A stretch of 64,000 bases of DNA from Dendrophyllia cribrosa (lineage: Eukaryota; Cnidaria; Anthozoa; Scleractinia; Dendrophylliidae). The position numbers and the translations under genes are program-made. Shown piece after piece: positions 10,635-22,095 of the stretch (its first letter is position 1; the number at the start of each line of letters is the position of its first letter). Below the pieces are notes generated by a model. It was not told the DNA's origin. It worked only from the letters and a program-made list of their open reading frames with translations, and did no database searches. The stretch lies in contig JAJLRJ010000007.1 in the NCBI GenBank assembly GCA_024195265.1, positions 12,680,828-12,744,827 on the forward strand, given 5' to 3'.

Positions 10635-11071
10635 TGAAGCTTGGCGAGAAATTCTCTCGCGATTTCAATGTGGAGCACATCGATATGCCTTATGTGTCCG
10701 CAAGTAGGAACCAAAAAACAAAGTATTTCACTGTCTGTTCACCTCACGTAAGTAGTCGCAAGTGACCACAAGTTGTTTTTAGTATTGTCTGCTCTGGTAT
10801 GATCGCGCGCACAACGCTGCAATGAAATGACTTTTTTCAAACTGCGAGCAACTTGTTTCTTCTTGCGAGCACGTTTGGCTACCATTCACAAACACGTTTG
10901 GCTACCATTTACAAACAGAGGTTTGTCGGTAAGTTGAAATGTTTAAATCTTACACCGACTTGCCTTCCTGTTTGGCCATAGGGCGTAACACCTGGCTAGC
11001 AACTGCTAAAGTTGTGGGATCACTGCGAGGATCTTCCATGTTTCTGATTTTTTGAAAAATAGTTGACAGCT

Positions 11072-13420
11072 TCAAGTAGCAGCGGCATCCTGCATGTATT
11101 CTCTAATTCCTGAAGTATCAACAAAATTTTGTTTCACCACCTTCAGTATGTCCTTACCACCTCGGAACAGCTTCTGCCAGAAGAACTGAAAAAAGGTGTG
11201 ATACAAAGACCCGTTCAATACCATCAGCATCAGATCGATTATCGTCAGTGGTTTAGGTGCAGTATCATTTACTGTGTAAAACTTAAATGCTACCTGGGCA
11301 GACGTCACCAAGAGCTTACACAGATTGTCCAGGGCGAAAATTGACAATGTGATACAATAAGCGGCTCTGTAAATAGGGCGAAAGTTCTTTTCCCTACAAG
11401 GTGGAAAGGTGAAGTTCAACTGGTATATTAAGTACAATGTCCAAAGCTTGGAGGCTACCACGAGACATTCAATGGAGATTTTCGCCTTTGGATTTTGAAT
11501 CATAATCAAGACGTCGTAAAGAACAACAATAGCTGTATTTATGTTAAGAGACCAAAAATATGGCTTCCGAACAAGACACTTCCATATTACTGTATATCCC
11601 ACTGGTCTTAACTCAGGTAGAAGACGTCTACTCAGTAAACAAATGAGGAGGGTCGATGTCGCAATGGAGCAAATAAGCCATGTAGCTTTCCAATAGAAGC
11701 CGTCGAATAATGGAATGTTATAAACCGTAAAGTTTTCACAGTCAACACTGGTTGAGCCTTGGTACAAAGTACAGTCAACTACAAATATCGCAAACATCAC
11801 CAAAGAAGCCAATCTAAACAGCTGAAAGAGGATATAAAGGGGAGGAAGGCCAGATAAAACCAATATTTCATGTACTTGGCGAAGCTGTGGAAAATATTAT
11901 AATACAAAGCGTCAGTAAACAATTGGTTAATTACGTCCTTTATTGCTTAGTGCCCCACCTCTACTAAAAGACGAGGGAAACGTTAGGAGACAGCATTTAT
12001 GATGGCTGCTCCAATCGTGCTGTAGATAGTATTGACACAAACTAAAAACTTACTCTTAGTTTTTACATTCATTTTTAATTTCTCTATTATTTTTTTCTCT
12101 TGTTGCCAATTTTATCATATATAATCTTTTCCCTTTTCTTTTAATATTGTAATGCATTTTTCAATTGATTATTTATTCTCATAGAAAAAGCACACTAATA
12201 GCTATTTATTTTAAGGTGGCTCCAAAAGTCTCTTTTTGGGTCACACTTCCCTTCCACTAGAATGGAAACTTTGATTTCTTGACCGCCTGTCACGAAATCA
12301 AAATTGATGAACTGTAATCTACGCCCATCCATGTTTTGCTCTATAGAATCTTTTTATCCAATTTAGTTGTATATTTGGTGGCATTTGGCGATATAACATG
12401 GAAATTAAGTAAGCAAAATTTCGTTTAGACGTTGAATTTAATTAAATTTTGTTGCATCTAATTTGGTGTCGAGCCCAGTGTCAGTTTCTCAGTAAGCGGG
12501 AAACGTTTAAATATAAAATTAACATACACACACACAACGATATAAATAAATGCATTCGATATTCATTCGAACGTGTGACTCGAACGTCGAACCTCGCCAA
12601 GTTGAACTTCTGCCAAACTTGAATTATTTATGTTTAAGTGCCATGTTTGAACCTGGCCTTAATAAATAATTAAGCTGTGTTTCTTTTCTGGTGCGTCTAC
12701 CTAATTACAGAAACTACCTTCGTTTTTTAAAATACTTTCCTGATGTTATTTAATGCTTGAATGAGCTTCAAGCTTCGTAGATAAACGCAAGACATACTAG
12801 ACATAAAAAGACATAGTTTATTTTAACACGAAGAGCTCAGAAACCGTAGCTCGTGTGAAATAAAAAGGACTTAAAAATACAATAGTTCAAAAGATAAAAA
12901 ATACAAATTAAAATAAAACATAAAACAAAATAATTATAGTTATGTATAAATATAGCACAGGTTTGATGATATTTAGATATTTACTATTATAATAAGCACA
13001 ACGAGCATTTACAAGAGTTATCTAAAGGATCATTCAATTTAGATAATAGTCTCTTAAAAGAGGCGAGATCTTCAGCTTGACGGGCTTCAGAAGGTAGTAT
13101 GGCCCGTTTGAAAGCTGAAATAAGACTATTAATCGACTTCTAATTTGTGCAATATAAAGCAATTAAAGCCCGGATTTCACTGGGACATAAGCATACGCAC
13201 ATTTTACCATAACCTAGATTAGTCCTTATGCTTTTGCTTTGGCCTGCGCTTATGTTGATGCATATGTCGGGCCTGTATTCGCTGGACATAAGCGCGTTAT
13301 GCTTCCGCTTATGCTTAAATATTTCGCTAGTGAAAACTACGCTTCATTGAAAAACAAAACGTGACTTACTTGGACCCAGTTTTGATTATTGATAAGCTGT
13401 GTAGCTGCTTCTTCATCCAT
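11072..13420 (-). CDS. Multi-pass membrane protein, copy B (two exons)
   Basis: First exon 13370-13420 (MDEEAATQLINNQNWVQ), GTAAGT donor, phase 0. Last exon 11072-11884, after a TTTTCCACAG acceptor, reads LRQVHEI and on to AAAT. The joined product is 287 residues. About six hydrophobic segments are visible: one near the start of the last exon (PLYILFQLFRLASLVMFAIF), then ATWLICSIATSTLLICLL, a third with AIVVLYDVLI, a fourth with LWTLYLIYQL, a fifth with YCITLSIFALDNLCKLLV, and a sixth with IIDLMLMVLNGSLYHTFFQF. A soluble basic tail follows. Cysteines (VDC, CENF) lie in the first loop. I do not recognise the family; function is unknown. Exon pairing is inferred from matching phase and from the same arrangement in copy A. 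The copies differ by about a tenth of residues with no stops, which suggests both are or were under constraint. Confidence 0.65.
12215..12440 (+). repeat. Dispersed repeat, truncated copy (related to 39800 and 45550)
   Basis: Shares ATTTGGTGGCATTTGGCGAT and flanking words with 39800-40215 and 45550-45940, all in the same orientation. It sits inside the intron of copy B. Copy A lacks it and has a SINE nearby instead. It is non-coding. Confidence 0.6.
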
Positions 13421-14310
13421 AATGGAAACCACAACCACAAACTGTCGAATAATTGATAGACCTACAACATGGCACTAACTTCCGTGAAAGACGGAAGTGC
13501 AAAAGGCTCCTTTCGATATATTAAATATTCAGTCTGAAAACGAGGCCTAGAGGACACAAACAAAGGAAATGAATGACCTCTTTTATTCATTCGATTTGTT
13601 TATGTCCTCTAGTTCTTGCTACTCGCGTTTAATATATAGAAAGGAACCTAATTACCCGTGGCGTAGCCGACGAGTCATGTTTTGGGCTCAGTATGAATTT
13701 TTTTGAGTGTGTCACATTAGTGCATGCACATTTATGCACGCGTATTTTACATGTAGTTTAGACGAGAAATACATACTGCAAAATCTCTTCGTGTGTTGAC
13801 TTGAAAAGCAGAAGGAAAAATTACAAAGTTCTTTGTCTTTTGATCGCGTTTTTTTTTTCCCGCAATTTCAGTGATTTTAGTCCTTTAGGTCCTTTATCCT
13901 ACAGCGTATAAAAGAGAGAAAAGGAAAGAGTCTGAATTGCGCTTCGGGCACCGAACCCGCTACAAAAATGGCGCAAATGTTTAGCAAATAAAGCATACAC
14001 TTAGTATACATTTTTCCTCGCGGAGATCACAAGGTGAAGCCTTCAGATCCCCTGTCTGTTGTATTCCGAGGTTCTTTAAAGTATGACTCATTAAATTAAA
14101 AAATCGGCGCCATTTATGCCTGAGTCGACAGACACGCCACCTTCAAACTCGACCGGCACTGGGCACGATGGTCAAAATACAACTTCACCGAGAAGAGCAT
14201 GACATTTTTGCAAACCGCATTTTTACGTCGCCTTTTGTCTCAGTACCCAGTAAGACCAGATTTTGTCCGAGAAAGGATCTCATCATGGCCAGGTACGTAT
14301 CTTTTTTTTT
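13421..14310. other. Upstream region of copy B, part of the inverted segmental duplication
   Basis: From 13421 to about 13830 the sequence is shared with upstream regions of copies C (9133-9545) and A (25965-26361, inverted). It includes GACAGTTTGTGGTTGTGG-type sequence just before the ATG and a conserved block containing TACATACTGCAAAATCTCT. These conserved blocks are the best candidates for promoter and 5' untranslated sequence. A further block (13840-13925) is mirrored at 24590-24680. Confidence 0.5.
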
Positions 14311-15700
14311 TTTAGGAAACTATATGAAAGCTAATACAGTTTGTACTCATTTGATTCTTTTAACTGAATATTTCAGTTGCAGAAAATTGTAGCGCAAGGA
14401 ATCTTATCCTCTGAATTTACTAGCTGTTTTCTCCTTTTCAAGGATCCTAGCTGGCCTTATTTGGTACCCATAATCCTAGCTGACCTTATTTCGTACCCAT
14501 AATCCTAGCTGACCTTATTTCGTACCCATAATCCTAGCTGACCTTATTTCGTACCCATAATCCAAGCTGACCTTATTTGGTACCATAATCCTACCTGTCC
14601 TTATTTCGTACCCATAATCCTACCTGAACTTATTTGGTACCCATAATGCTAGCTGACCTTACTTCGTACCCATAATCCAAGCTGACCTTATTTGGTACCC
14701 ATAATCCTACCTGACCTTACTTCGTACCCATAATCCTACCTGACCTTATTTCGTACCCATAATCCAAACTGACCTTATTTCGTACCCATAATCCTAGCTG
14801 ACCTTTTTTCATACCCATAATCCTAGCTGGCCTTATTTCGTACCCATAATCCTAGCTGACCTTATTTCGTACCCATAATCCTAGCTGATCTTATTTCGTA
14901 CCCATAATCCTAGCTGACCTTATTTCGTACCCAGAATCCTAGCTGACCTTATTTCGTACCCATAATACAAGCTGACCTTATTTCGTACCAATAATCCTAG
15001 CTGACCTTTTTTCGTACCCATAATCCTAGCTGACCTTATTTCGTACCCATAATCCTAGCTGACCTTATTTCGTACCCATAATCCTAGCTGACCTTATTTC
15101 GTACCCATAATCCTATCTGACCTTATTTCGTACCCATAATCCTAGCTGACCTCATTTCGTACCCATAATCCTAGCTGACCTTATTTCGTACCCATAATCC
15201 TAGCTGACCTTATTTCGTACCCATAATCCTATCTGACCTTATTTCGTACCCATAATCCTAGCTGACCTCATTTCGTACCCATAATCCTAGCTGACCTTAT
15301 TTAGTACCCATAATCCTAGCTGGCCTTATTTCGTACCCATAATCCTAGCTGACCTTATTTCGTACCCATAATCCTAACTGACTCAACACGTGTTTTCTCC
15401 CTCCGAAAATAAAAAGCGTTAAATTTTGCGATGTTACGAAAGTTCTAGGCGACATTGTACTAAAGAACACTATGGTTTTGTCTAATAAAATACGGATTTT
15501 TAAGATGACCAAGGCCTTCTGAACAGGCGTTCCACTGAATTGACACGATTCGTAAGGTGCTTCTGAAACATTCTAATACAACTGTTGATTTAAAGAAGGT
15601 TGTTCCCGTTGGATTTGAACAGCTTCTTTTCTCTTGAGCTGAAAATTGGTGGAAGCATGATCTAAAATATTTATCAATTAATATTTTATCTTAATTGACA
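14310..15700 (+). repeat. Duplicated segment, copy 1, containing the 29-bp minisatellite
   Basis: The flanks of the array match 41174-42332: TTTAACTGAATATTTCAGTT and TCTGAATTTACTAGCTGTTT before it, GCGACATTGTACTAAAGAA and GGAAGCATGATCTAAAATAT after it. The duplication is direct, about 26.7 kb apart. Whether it spread as a mobile element or by segmental duplication is open. Confidence 0.65.
14452..15385 (+). repeat. 29-bp minisatellite, about 32 units
   Basis: The unit is CCTAGCTGACCTTATTTCGT followed by ACCCATAAT. Variant units carry point changes (TTTGGT, CAAGCTG, CTACCTG). Several variants recur in the same order (for example, a CTCATTTCG unit following a CTATCTG unit occurs twice), indicating higher-order duplication. 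Confidence 0.9.
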
Positions 15701-15794
15701 CCTAGGTTATCTAAATATAATTTACGTGGCAGTGGCTTAAATGTTGTGCAGCCTCAATATAACAGCCTTATCATGCACAACTCCTTTTTGTATA

Positions 15795-17065
15795 AGAATT
15801 TGGTTTTATCGACTGAGTCGATAAGGTAAATTAACCACCGTAAAAAGATTCGAGAAAGCTGACGTTTCGAGCGCTAGCCCTTCGTCGGAGCGAGGATTGT
15901 GGGTAGTGTGTGGTTTAATATAGTAGGTGAAGCTACGCTTTTCTTGACATCAATATTTCAATCAACGGCAACAGTTTATCCACAAGTGTGCACTACAAAC
16001 CTACAGATTCCCACAGTTATCTGTTACATTCATCCTCATATCCATCACACGTTAAAAACGCCATTCTGTATTCTCAATTTCTCAGACTTCGACGTCTTTG
16101 TAGTGATGACTCCGATTTTTCCAACAAATCAGAAGAAATGTGCCAGTTTTTCAAAAAACGTGGGTACCCTGACTCTGTTGTTAATATGGGCCAACAACGT
16201 GCACAACAAATCGACAGACAATCAGCACTACAAACGTCACAGAAGGAAGAGAACGAGAGAATTCCATTCACCCTCACTTTCCACCCACACAATCACACAA
16301 TCAAAAGCATCATTTTAAAAATTTCAAATTACTCCAAAACGACCCCGAAACTAGCAGAATTTTTTCACAACCCCCACTAATTTCATTCAAACGTGACAAA
16401 AACATAGGTAACTTTCTAGTGACGAGCACACTGAAATCTGACGATGAACCGGGAACTTTTAAATGCGCACGCACACGATGCAACACTTGTCCTTTCATTC
16501 ATAACGCGGACAAAATAACGGGACCCAAGCGATCTATTAAAATCACTGATCGTTTCACATGCACCTCCGTAAATGTTATCTACTGCATAACATGTACTTT
16601 TTGCAAAAAGATATACATTGGCGAAACAGGGAGGAGACTGGGCGACCGTTTTCGCGAACATCTCCGAGACGTTGAAAAAAATGACAAAGACGCATCCAAA
16701 CCAGTCGCGCGTCATTTCAATCTCACTAACCATTCTAAACAAAACATGACAATCTGCGGCCTTTCCCTACACCAGGGTAACACAGAAAGCCGTAAAAACT
16801 TAGAACAAAAAATCATCTTTCAAATCGGCACTCTCAAACCCCACGGAATCAACGAACGCTTTTCATTCAACTAATTTACATTTGTTTTTCACGTCACCAA
16901 ATTCCCACCTATAGCGTAGCTTCACCTACTATACTAAACCACACACTACCCACAATCCCTTGATTCGCTCCGACGAAGGGCTAGCGCTCGAAACGTCAGC
17001 TTTCTCGAATCTTTTTACGGTGGCTAATTTACCTTATCGACTCAGTCGATAAAACCAAATTCTTG
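15795..17065 (+). mobile_element. Penelope-like retroelement, 5'-truncated, with inverted terminal copies
   Basis: Flanking arms 15795-15939 and 16913-17065 are inverted copies of each other: the left begins GAATTTGGTTTTATCGACTG, and the right ends with the complement. Between them lies a reading region for the end of a reverse transcriptase and a GIY-YIG endonuclease. A terminal sequence in inverted orientation upstream of a truncated body is typical of Penelope-like insertions. The arms contain GACGAAGGGC and GCTCGAAAC, arranged like the conserved core of a degenerate hammerhead ribozyme. Confidence 0.8.
15942..16874 (+). pseudogene. Penelope-like reverse transcriptase C-terminus plus GIY-YIG endonuclease, frameshifted
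   Basis: The first part (frame of 15988-16380) includes SVHYKPTDSHSYL and HPHNHTIKSIILK, which I recognise as the region after the catalytic core of Penelope-type reverse transcriptases. Near 16315-16320, in the A-run after ATTTT, one base appears missing. The downstream sequence continues the expected product (LLQNDPETSRIF, PPLISFKRDKN) in the frame used by 16419-16874. That frame carries a Cys cluster (CARTRCNTCPF), then the GIY-YIG core KKIYIGETGRRLGDRFREHL, which nicks DNA during insertion. The reverse-transcriptase catalytic part is absent. The copy is therefore dead: truncated and frameshifted. Confidence 0.8.
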
Positions 17066-17195
17066 TGCTTCACCCCCACCGACGCAGCACCACAGTTTCT
17101 CTAGAAACTAACCCCATCCTTTTTGTATATGATAGCTCACATGTGGAACCAGTTACTAGCTATCACCAAACCCTGCCTGAGTGATAGAGCTGTGC

Positions 17196-17617
17196 GCATG
17201 CGTAAGGTACTGGCCTGATACCGCGGGGTTGGTATTCAAGTGTGCCTCTTGCTTTTTTGGTTATTTTAATAATAAGTTATTTGTCCAGAGGTGGCTTAAA
17301 GCGTACTAAGCGTACCGAGCGGTACGCTTAGTAACTTCGTTACGTGTTATCAAATGATTGCTAAAAAGTAACATCTAAAACTGTGTGACGGCTTCCAGAA
17401 CTGATTAAGATGTCGTTTAATCAGAAACAGAAGCTCCAAAGAGATAAGCTTCTGTGAAATCTAACATACTAGTTCTCTCGACTAAGAGACGTTCACACTC
17501 ATGTAGAAGTGTTAAGGCTTTTTGTTAACCGGATCGAGGAATAATTTATTCTGACAATTCCGGTCGGACCACACCCCTGTTCATGGTAAAATGAATGCGT
17601 TGTTAAACATTTACCTC
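17196..17617. repeat. Duplicated flank, left part (matches 43202-43669)
   Basis: GCGCATGCGTAAGGTACTGG through GGTTGGT, GTGGCTTAAAGCGTACTAAG-type sequence and CCGGTCGGACCACACCCCTG are shared with 43202-43669 in the same orientation, with small indels. The match stops exactly at the target site of the 6.8-kb element and resumes at 24451 on its far side. No gene is seen. Confidence 0.75.
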
Positions 17618-17694
17618 TTGTTTGAGAGAGATACTAATGACCGAGTTACGAGTTGAGTTGAGTTTGAGTTGAGTTTGAGTTAAGTTTGAGTTAA

Positions 17695-19365
17695 GGTGAC
17701 TCGACCCAGTTTTTTTTGGGGGGGTACCATCCTACTTTGAAGCTCTCTGGTATCCCCGCCTTTACTTTTATCGTAAGTCTAACACATAGAATGGATAACA
17801 TATAGATCAATCTACAATACAATATAAAATATTTGGCGATCGGAGTAAATGTCACGTGGTTATAATGCCACGCCCCTTTGAGGTCTGAGTCGAAAATCTG
17901 CTGTTACCAGCATTTTTTCGTGGAAATCTCTCGGCTACACATAGTGCGCATTAGTGCCTTGCGCTGAGCAGAATTTCACCAACATCGCAAAGACCCAATT
18001 CGAGAAATTCAGTGGTTTCCAAATTTAGGTCATAATTTAAGCGAAAATGATAAGCAAACTTTACACGGTTATATCTATGAGACTTTTCCCTTTATTTTGA
18101 GGATCGTTATAACAGATGATTCCTTGCAAGTCAGCAAAAAGCTTTAGGGTCTTGTAAATGCGCGCGATTTCGAGCAAAGGAAACATATAGAAGTTATAGT
18201 TTAGCTATTTGTTGACGTTTGTCAGCGTTTAAGAGTCCTTCTTACGAAAAAAGCATTTTCATAAAAATTCGTAGTTTCTTTTTCCTTCAAATTTTTCAGG
18301 GCCACAATTGATTAACTAACTGCCCGGATTCTGAATTTCATGGTCATTGAAAAACTGTGACATTATCTTCTATAAGCCCAAACTTGAGTAAACATTGAAG
18401 ATTTTTAGCGTTTTGGCTGAGTTTGTGCTCTGGGAGTTGTCTATTGTTTCTAGTCTGTCATTACACAGCATTCTTGTTCAGCACGCGTGCAATGACCACG
18501 CTTGGCTGACTTCCGAATGCTCACCGAGATATGGTAATTTTGGTACGGCCTGAGACAGGCGATCGCGTGATACATAGAGGTTTAACTCATGATTTTTAAT
18601 CAATTCTCGGCATGATGTACACTCCTGGCTGCAGACGTTATGTGACGGGAATCCCTTCAATTTTTTCATACTAATTACCATATCTCGGTGAGCATTCGGA
18701 AGTCAGCCAAGCGTGGTCATTGCACGCGTGCTGAACAAGAATGCTGTATAATCAGTATAATGACAGAGTAGAAACAATAGACAACTCCCAGAGCACAAAC
18801 CCAGCCAAAACGCTAAAAATCTTCAATGTTTACTCAAGTTTGGGCTTATAGAAGATAATGTCACAGTTTTTCAATGACCATGAAATTCAGAACCCGGGTA
18901 GTTAGTTAATTAATTGTGGCCCTGAAAAATTTGAAGGAAAAAGAAACTACGAATTTTTAAGAAAATGTTTTTTTCGTGAGAAGGACTCTTATTAAAAGTT
19001 TGCTTATCATTTTCGCATAAATTATGACCAAAATTTGGAAACCACTGAATTTCTCGAATTGGGTCTTTGCGATGTTGGTGAAATTCTGCTCAGTGCAAGG
19101 CACTAATGCGCACTATGTGTAGCCGAGAGATTTCCACGAAAAAATGCCGGTAACAGCAGATTTTCGACTCAGACCTCAAAGGGGCGTGGCATTCAGTATA
19201 ACCACGTGACATTTACTCCGATCGCCAAATATTTTATATTATATTGTAGATTGATCTATATGTTATCCATTCTATGTGTTAGACTTACGATAAAAGTAAA
19301 GGTGGGGATACCAGAGAGCTTCAAAGTAGGATGGTACCCCCCCAAAAAAACTGGGTCGAGTCACC
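17695..19365. mobile_element. 1.67-kb foldback element with 690-850 bp inverted repeats and TTAA target duplication
   Basis: The ends are GGTGACTCGACCCAG and its complement, flanked by TTAA (17691-17694 and 19366-19369). The left arm runs to about 18540, the right from about 18675. The right arm lacks roughly 190 bp present near 18040-18240 of the left. The 130-bp loop (18541-18674) has no gene. It is inserted in the left terminal repeat of the 6.8-kb element and is therefore younger. TTAA duplication is typical of piggyBac- and Kolobok-type transposition. Confidence 0.8.
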
Positions 19366-19726
19366 TTAAGTTTGAGTTAAGTTTGAGTTAAGTTTGAGTT
19401 ACCGTTGCTTTCATTGTTTTAACTTAAAAGTGGTTAATGGAGGATCCAGAACTTTTCTACAGAAAATAGACCGTCTGTTCTCTTTTCACGGGTGAAAAAG
19501 TGTTAATTTTACATTCCCAAGCAGGAAACGTTGCATTGTCCTCATTCAGACAGCCATAACAATTGTTTACTCCACGTAACTGGTTTTTCACTCACGCTCC
19601 TGTTGGACGCGCGAATAATGATTAATTTGAAGTTCCCAGCTGGCTAACTTATAATTTGTTTTCTATACACGATAGGTAGCCTCTTAAGATAAAGTAATAA
19701 AATGATTCAGAAGCCAAAATATTTTA

Positions 19727-20050
19727 TCACACCTCACGTCCGACAGAATATCCTTCGACGGCCTCCCTTGGCTGACTTGGCTGGTTAAACATTGCTAGAC
19801 AGGGAAGCAAATACGCCGAGTTCTTTTGCACAAGCTCAGAAAATTCATCAACTACAAAACCAAATTCATAGTTTGAATCGCTTGGCGTGGGCAAGCGAAA
19901 GAAGTTGGGGCCAGCGAAATAAAACGTGCTGGGATGGAAAAAGAAAGAGAGGCCTCCCCCAGTCCCGCGCGTTTTATATTCGCTTGTCCCGTCTTTAAAA
20001 TTTATATCTTCCACCACCAGCACAACCGTTTGGTTAGTACAATCTATCAC
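19727..20050 (-). CDS. Hypothetical ORF inside the 6.8-kb element
   Basis: This minus-strand frame of about 107 codons has an ordinary amino-acid mix (for example VVLVVEDINFKDGTSEYKTR and YEFGFVVDEFSELVQKNSAY). The frame stays open upstream of the listed start to about 20085. The start at 20048-20050 is not an ATG-type signal I would trust. Segment 20015-20090 recurs inverted at 23265-23345, where a stop interrupts it. I recognise no domain. It may be an exon of the element's cargo gene or chance. Confidence 0.25.
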   Translation of the reverse strand: MIDCTNQTVVLVVEDINFKDGTSEYKTRGTGGGLSFFFHPSTFYFAGPNFFRLPTPSDSNYEFGFVVDEFSELVQKNSAYLLPCLAMFNQPSQPREAVEGYSVGREV

Positions 20051-20279
20051 ACGACGTGGGAATATAGTATCAAATAAGCAACAACGTCGAATTTCTCCTG
20101 CTTAATGAGTCCCATAGATTGAACAAGTCTAAGAAATGTACAAAAAGCCTTTTTTTTCGTAAAATTCCATCGGTTTCAGTATGCGGCATTTCACACGGTG
20201 GTCGACGAATCTGCGGTCAACTTTTTACATTCCATCGTGCCGCGCTCATGTTGTTACAGCAGCTACGCGTCTTTGTAAA

Positions 20280-20530
20280 ACCTGGAATCGACCCGGAACA
20301 CCCCGGGACACCCCCGTAACATCCCCGGAACCGCCCGGAAAACCCCCGGAAAACACCGAAACATCCCCGAAACACCCCGGAACATCCCCTGAACATCCCC
20401 TGAACATCCTGGAACATCCTCGGAACCTAACCGGAACACCCTCAGAACCTAACCGGAACACCCTCAGAACCTAACCGGAACACCCTCGGAACCTAACCGG
20501 AACACCCTCAGAACCTAACCGGAACACCCT
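20280..20530. repeat. CCGGAACA-type short tandem repeat
   Basis: A degenerate 10-12 bp unit (CCCCGGAACAT) passes into a regular 22-bp unit (CGGAACACCCTCAGAACCTAAC) near 20420-20530. A related block in inverse orientation lies at about 21620-21740. All small ORFs across it are repeat translations. Confidence 0.75.
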
Positions 20531-20771
20531 GGAACCCACAAAAAATAAAATAAATAAATCAAAGGCTCCATTGAAAAAGATTCTGCACACCTTCGGACCC
20601 GCACCTCTCCTCTCCTAGGCGTTTTGCTCCACGGACCTCCCATTCCACTGCGTCCAACTCCCCGTCCCCCCAAAATGACTTTTATTCGAGATTTCTATCA
20701 CCTCACATTTTAGGAAACCATGAAAAATTGGCCGGTATAACTTATGCGACAAAATGTCCTTCTGGCGAACC

Positions 20772-20822
20772 GTAGTCTCCTACGCAGCCGTTATTTAGCT
20801 GCGTAACGCAAGAGACTACGGG
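20772..20822. mobile_element. Short hairpin MITE (relative of 9570-9637)
   Basis: Shares AGTCTCCTACGCAGCCGTTA with the 68-bp hairpin. The right arm is shortened and altered (AGAGACTACG). A further relative lies at about 29238-29310. Confidence 0.5.
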
Positions 20823-21029
20823 AACCCTGGACGATGCGTTAAAACACACTGTAATAAGTTATGTCTGGAATTTTTTTTAACGATTCAGTGATGTTTTCGA
20901 AAAAATGAAAATCCAAAAAGGACCTCTGGCGAGAGGTTATGCCGGCCTTAAAAGTAAGCACAGCTACTTCTGCGACTTGAAGCGGTGCAGTAGCTTTTCA
21001 TATGATCTCGGCAGGAGGTAGTTTTCACG

Positions 21030-21400
21030 CCTGAGGCTGCGTTTTTTTTTTTGGAAAATCAGAATCCGGTTTTGAATCCATAAAAGATTTTGCGATTTCT
21101 AGATTCGTGATTTAAGCGTTTTTTTTGGGAATGGATTCGAAAAAAAGTACATCTGACAAGCGGTCTTTCGTGCAAATTTACTCGTTCCGTTCGCTGTTTT
21201 GTTTCTTTCACGATTTCATATAATTTTATTGCGTGTATTTTGAAAACTATTTGTCGAGCAGACTGATAAACACAAGCGAGTCAAAATAGCTAGGTTCGTT
21301 TGCATACCAACGGTAGTTTTTTTTGGTCACGAAAAATCCATATGATCTGAGATCACAAATCCAATTTCGGATTCTCCCAAAAAAAACGCAGCCTGAGTGA
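21030..21400. mobile_element. MITE with GCCTGAGGCTGCGTTTTTTT-like ends
   Basis: The left end near 21030 (GAGGCTGCGTTTTTTTTT, then GAATCCGG) is mirrored near 21330-21400. Its interior is AT-rich. Short ORFs over it on both strands are not credible genes. Confidence 0.5.
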
Positions 21401-22095
21401 GCATCTCTTTCAGAGCACTTTGTTGGCTTCTTGGACGAGTAAGGGATGGACCATTTTATTTTTGAGGGTGGAGTGGGGGGGCCGGGATTGGGCAATTACC
21501 AAAAATAAATTCCTGCACGGCAAAAGTAGAAAAAAAAAATTCGTGCAAAGCGAGCCAAAGAAAAGAAAAGTATGGAACAATCTCGAAAAAAAAACTTGCA
21601 TAGCCTCAATATGGAAAAAAATTGTTCCGGAGATGTACCGAGGTGTTCCGGGGATGTTCCGGGCTGTTCCAGTGGTGTTTTGGGGGTTTCCGGCCGCGAT
21701 CGGGGTTGTTCCGGGGTATTCCGGGTCGATTCCTGATTTTACAGACACCCCCCCGCCCCAGTACCTCCCGCTGTGCTCTTCGATTGCCCAAATAATTTTT
21801 TAGAATTTTTTTTGCAGAAATATGGCTTAAATTTGTTCCCGACAAAAAAATTGTGGCCTCTAGTGTGAACCGGCTAACGGTCGTAAACTGGATTGTGGGC
21901 AAGGTGTGGCTGAGGTGCCTCTTTATTAAAAGACCGTTTCGACTAATTTCAGTGAAATCAGCGACTATTTACCCTTTCAGCTTCAGTAATAGTTGTAATT
22001 GTGAAAAGGCCAATCTAAACGGCATTTCGGCTACCTATAAAACGAAGATGATGTTACACAACCCCGATATAACGATGTTCCCTAATTGACAGTAC

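Noticed and set aside
14452..15385. Possible CRISPR array
   Set aside because: Units are contiguous with no unique spacers and the context is animal; this is a minisatellite.
20181..20474. Proline/threonine-rich ORFs on both strands
   Set aside because: They follow the CCGGAACA short repeat and exist in several frames at once.
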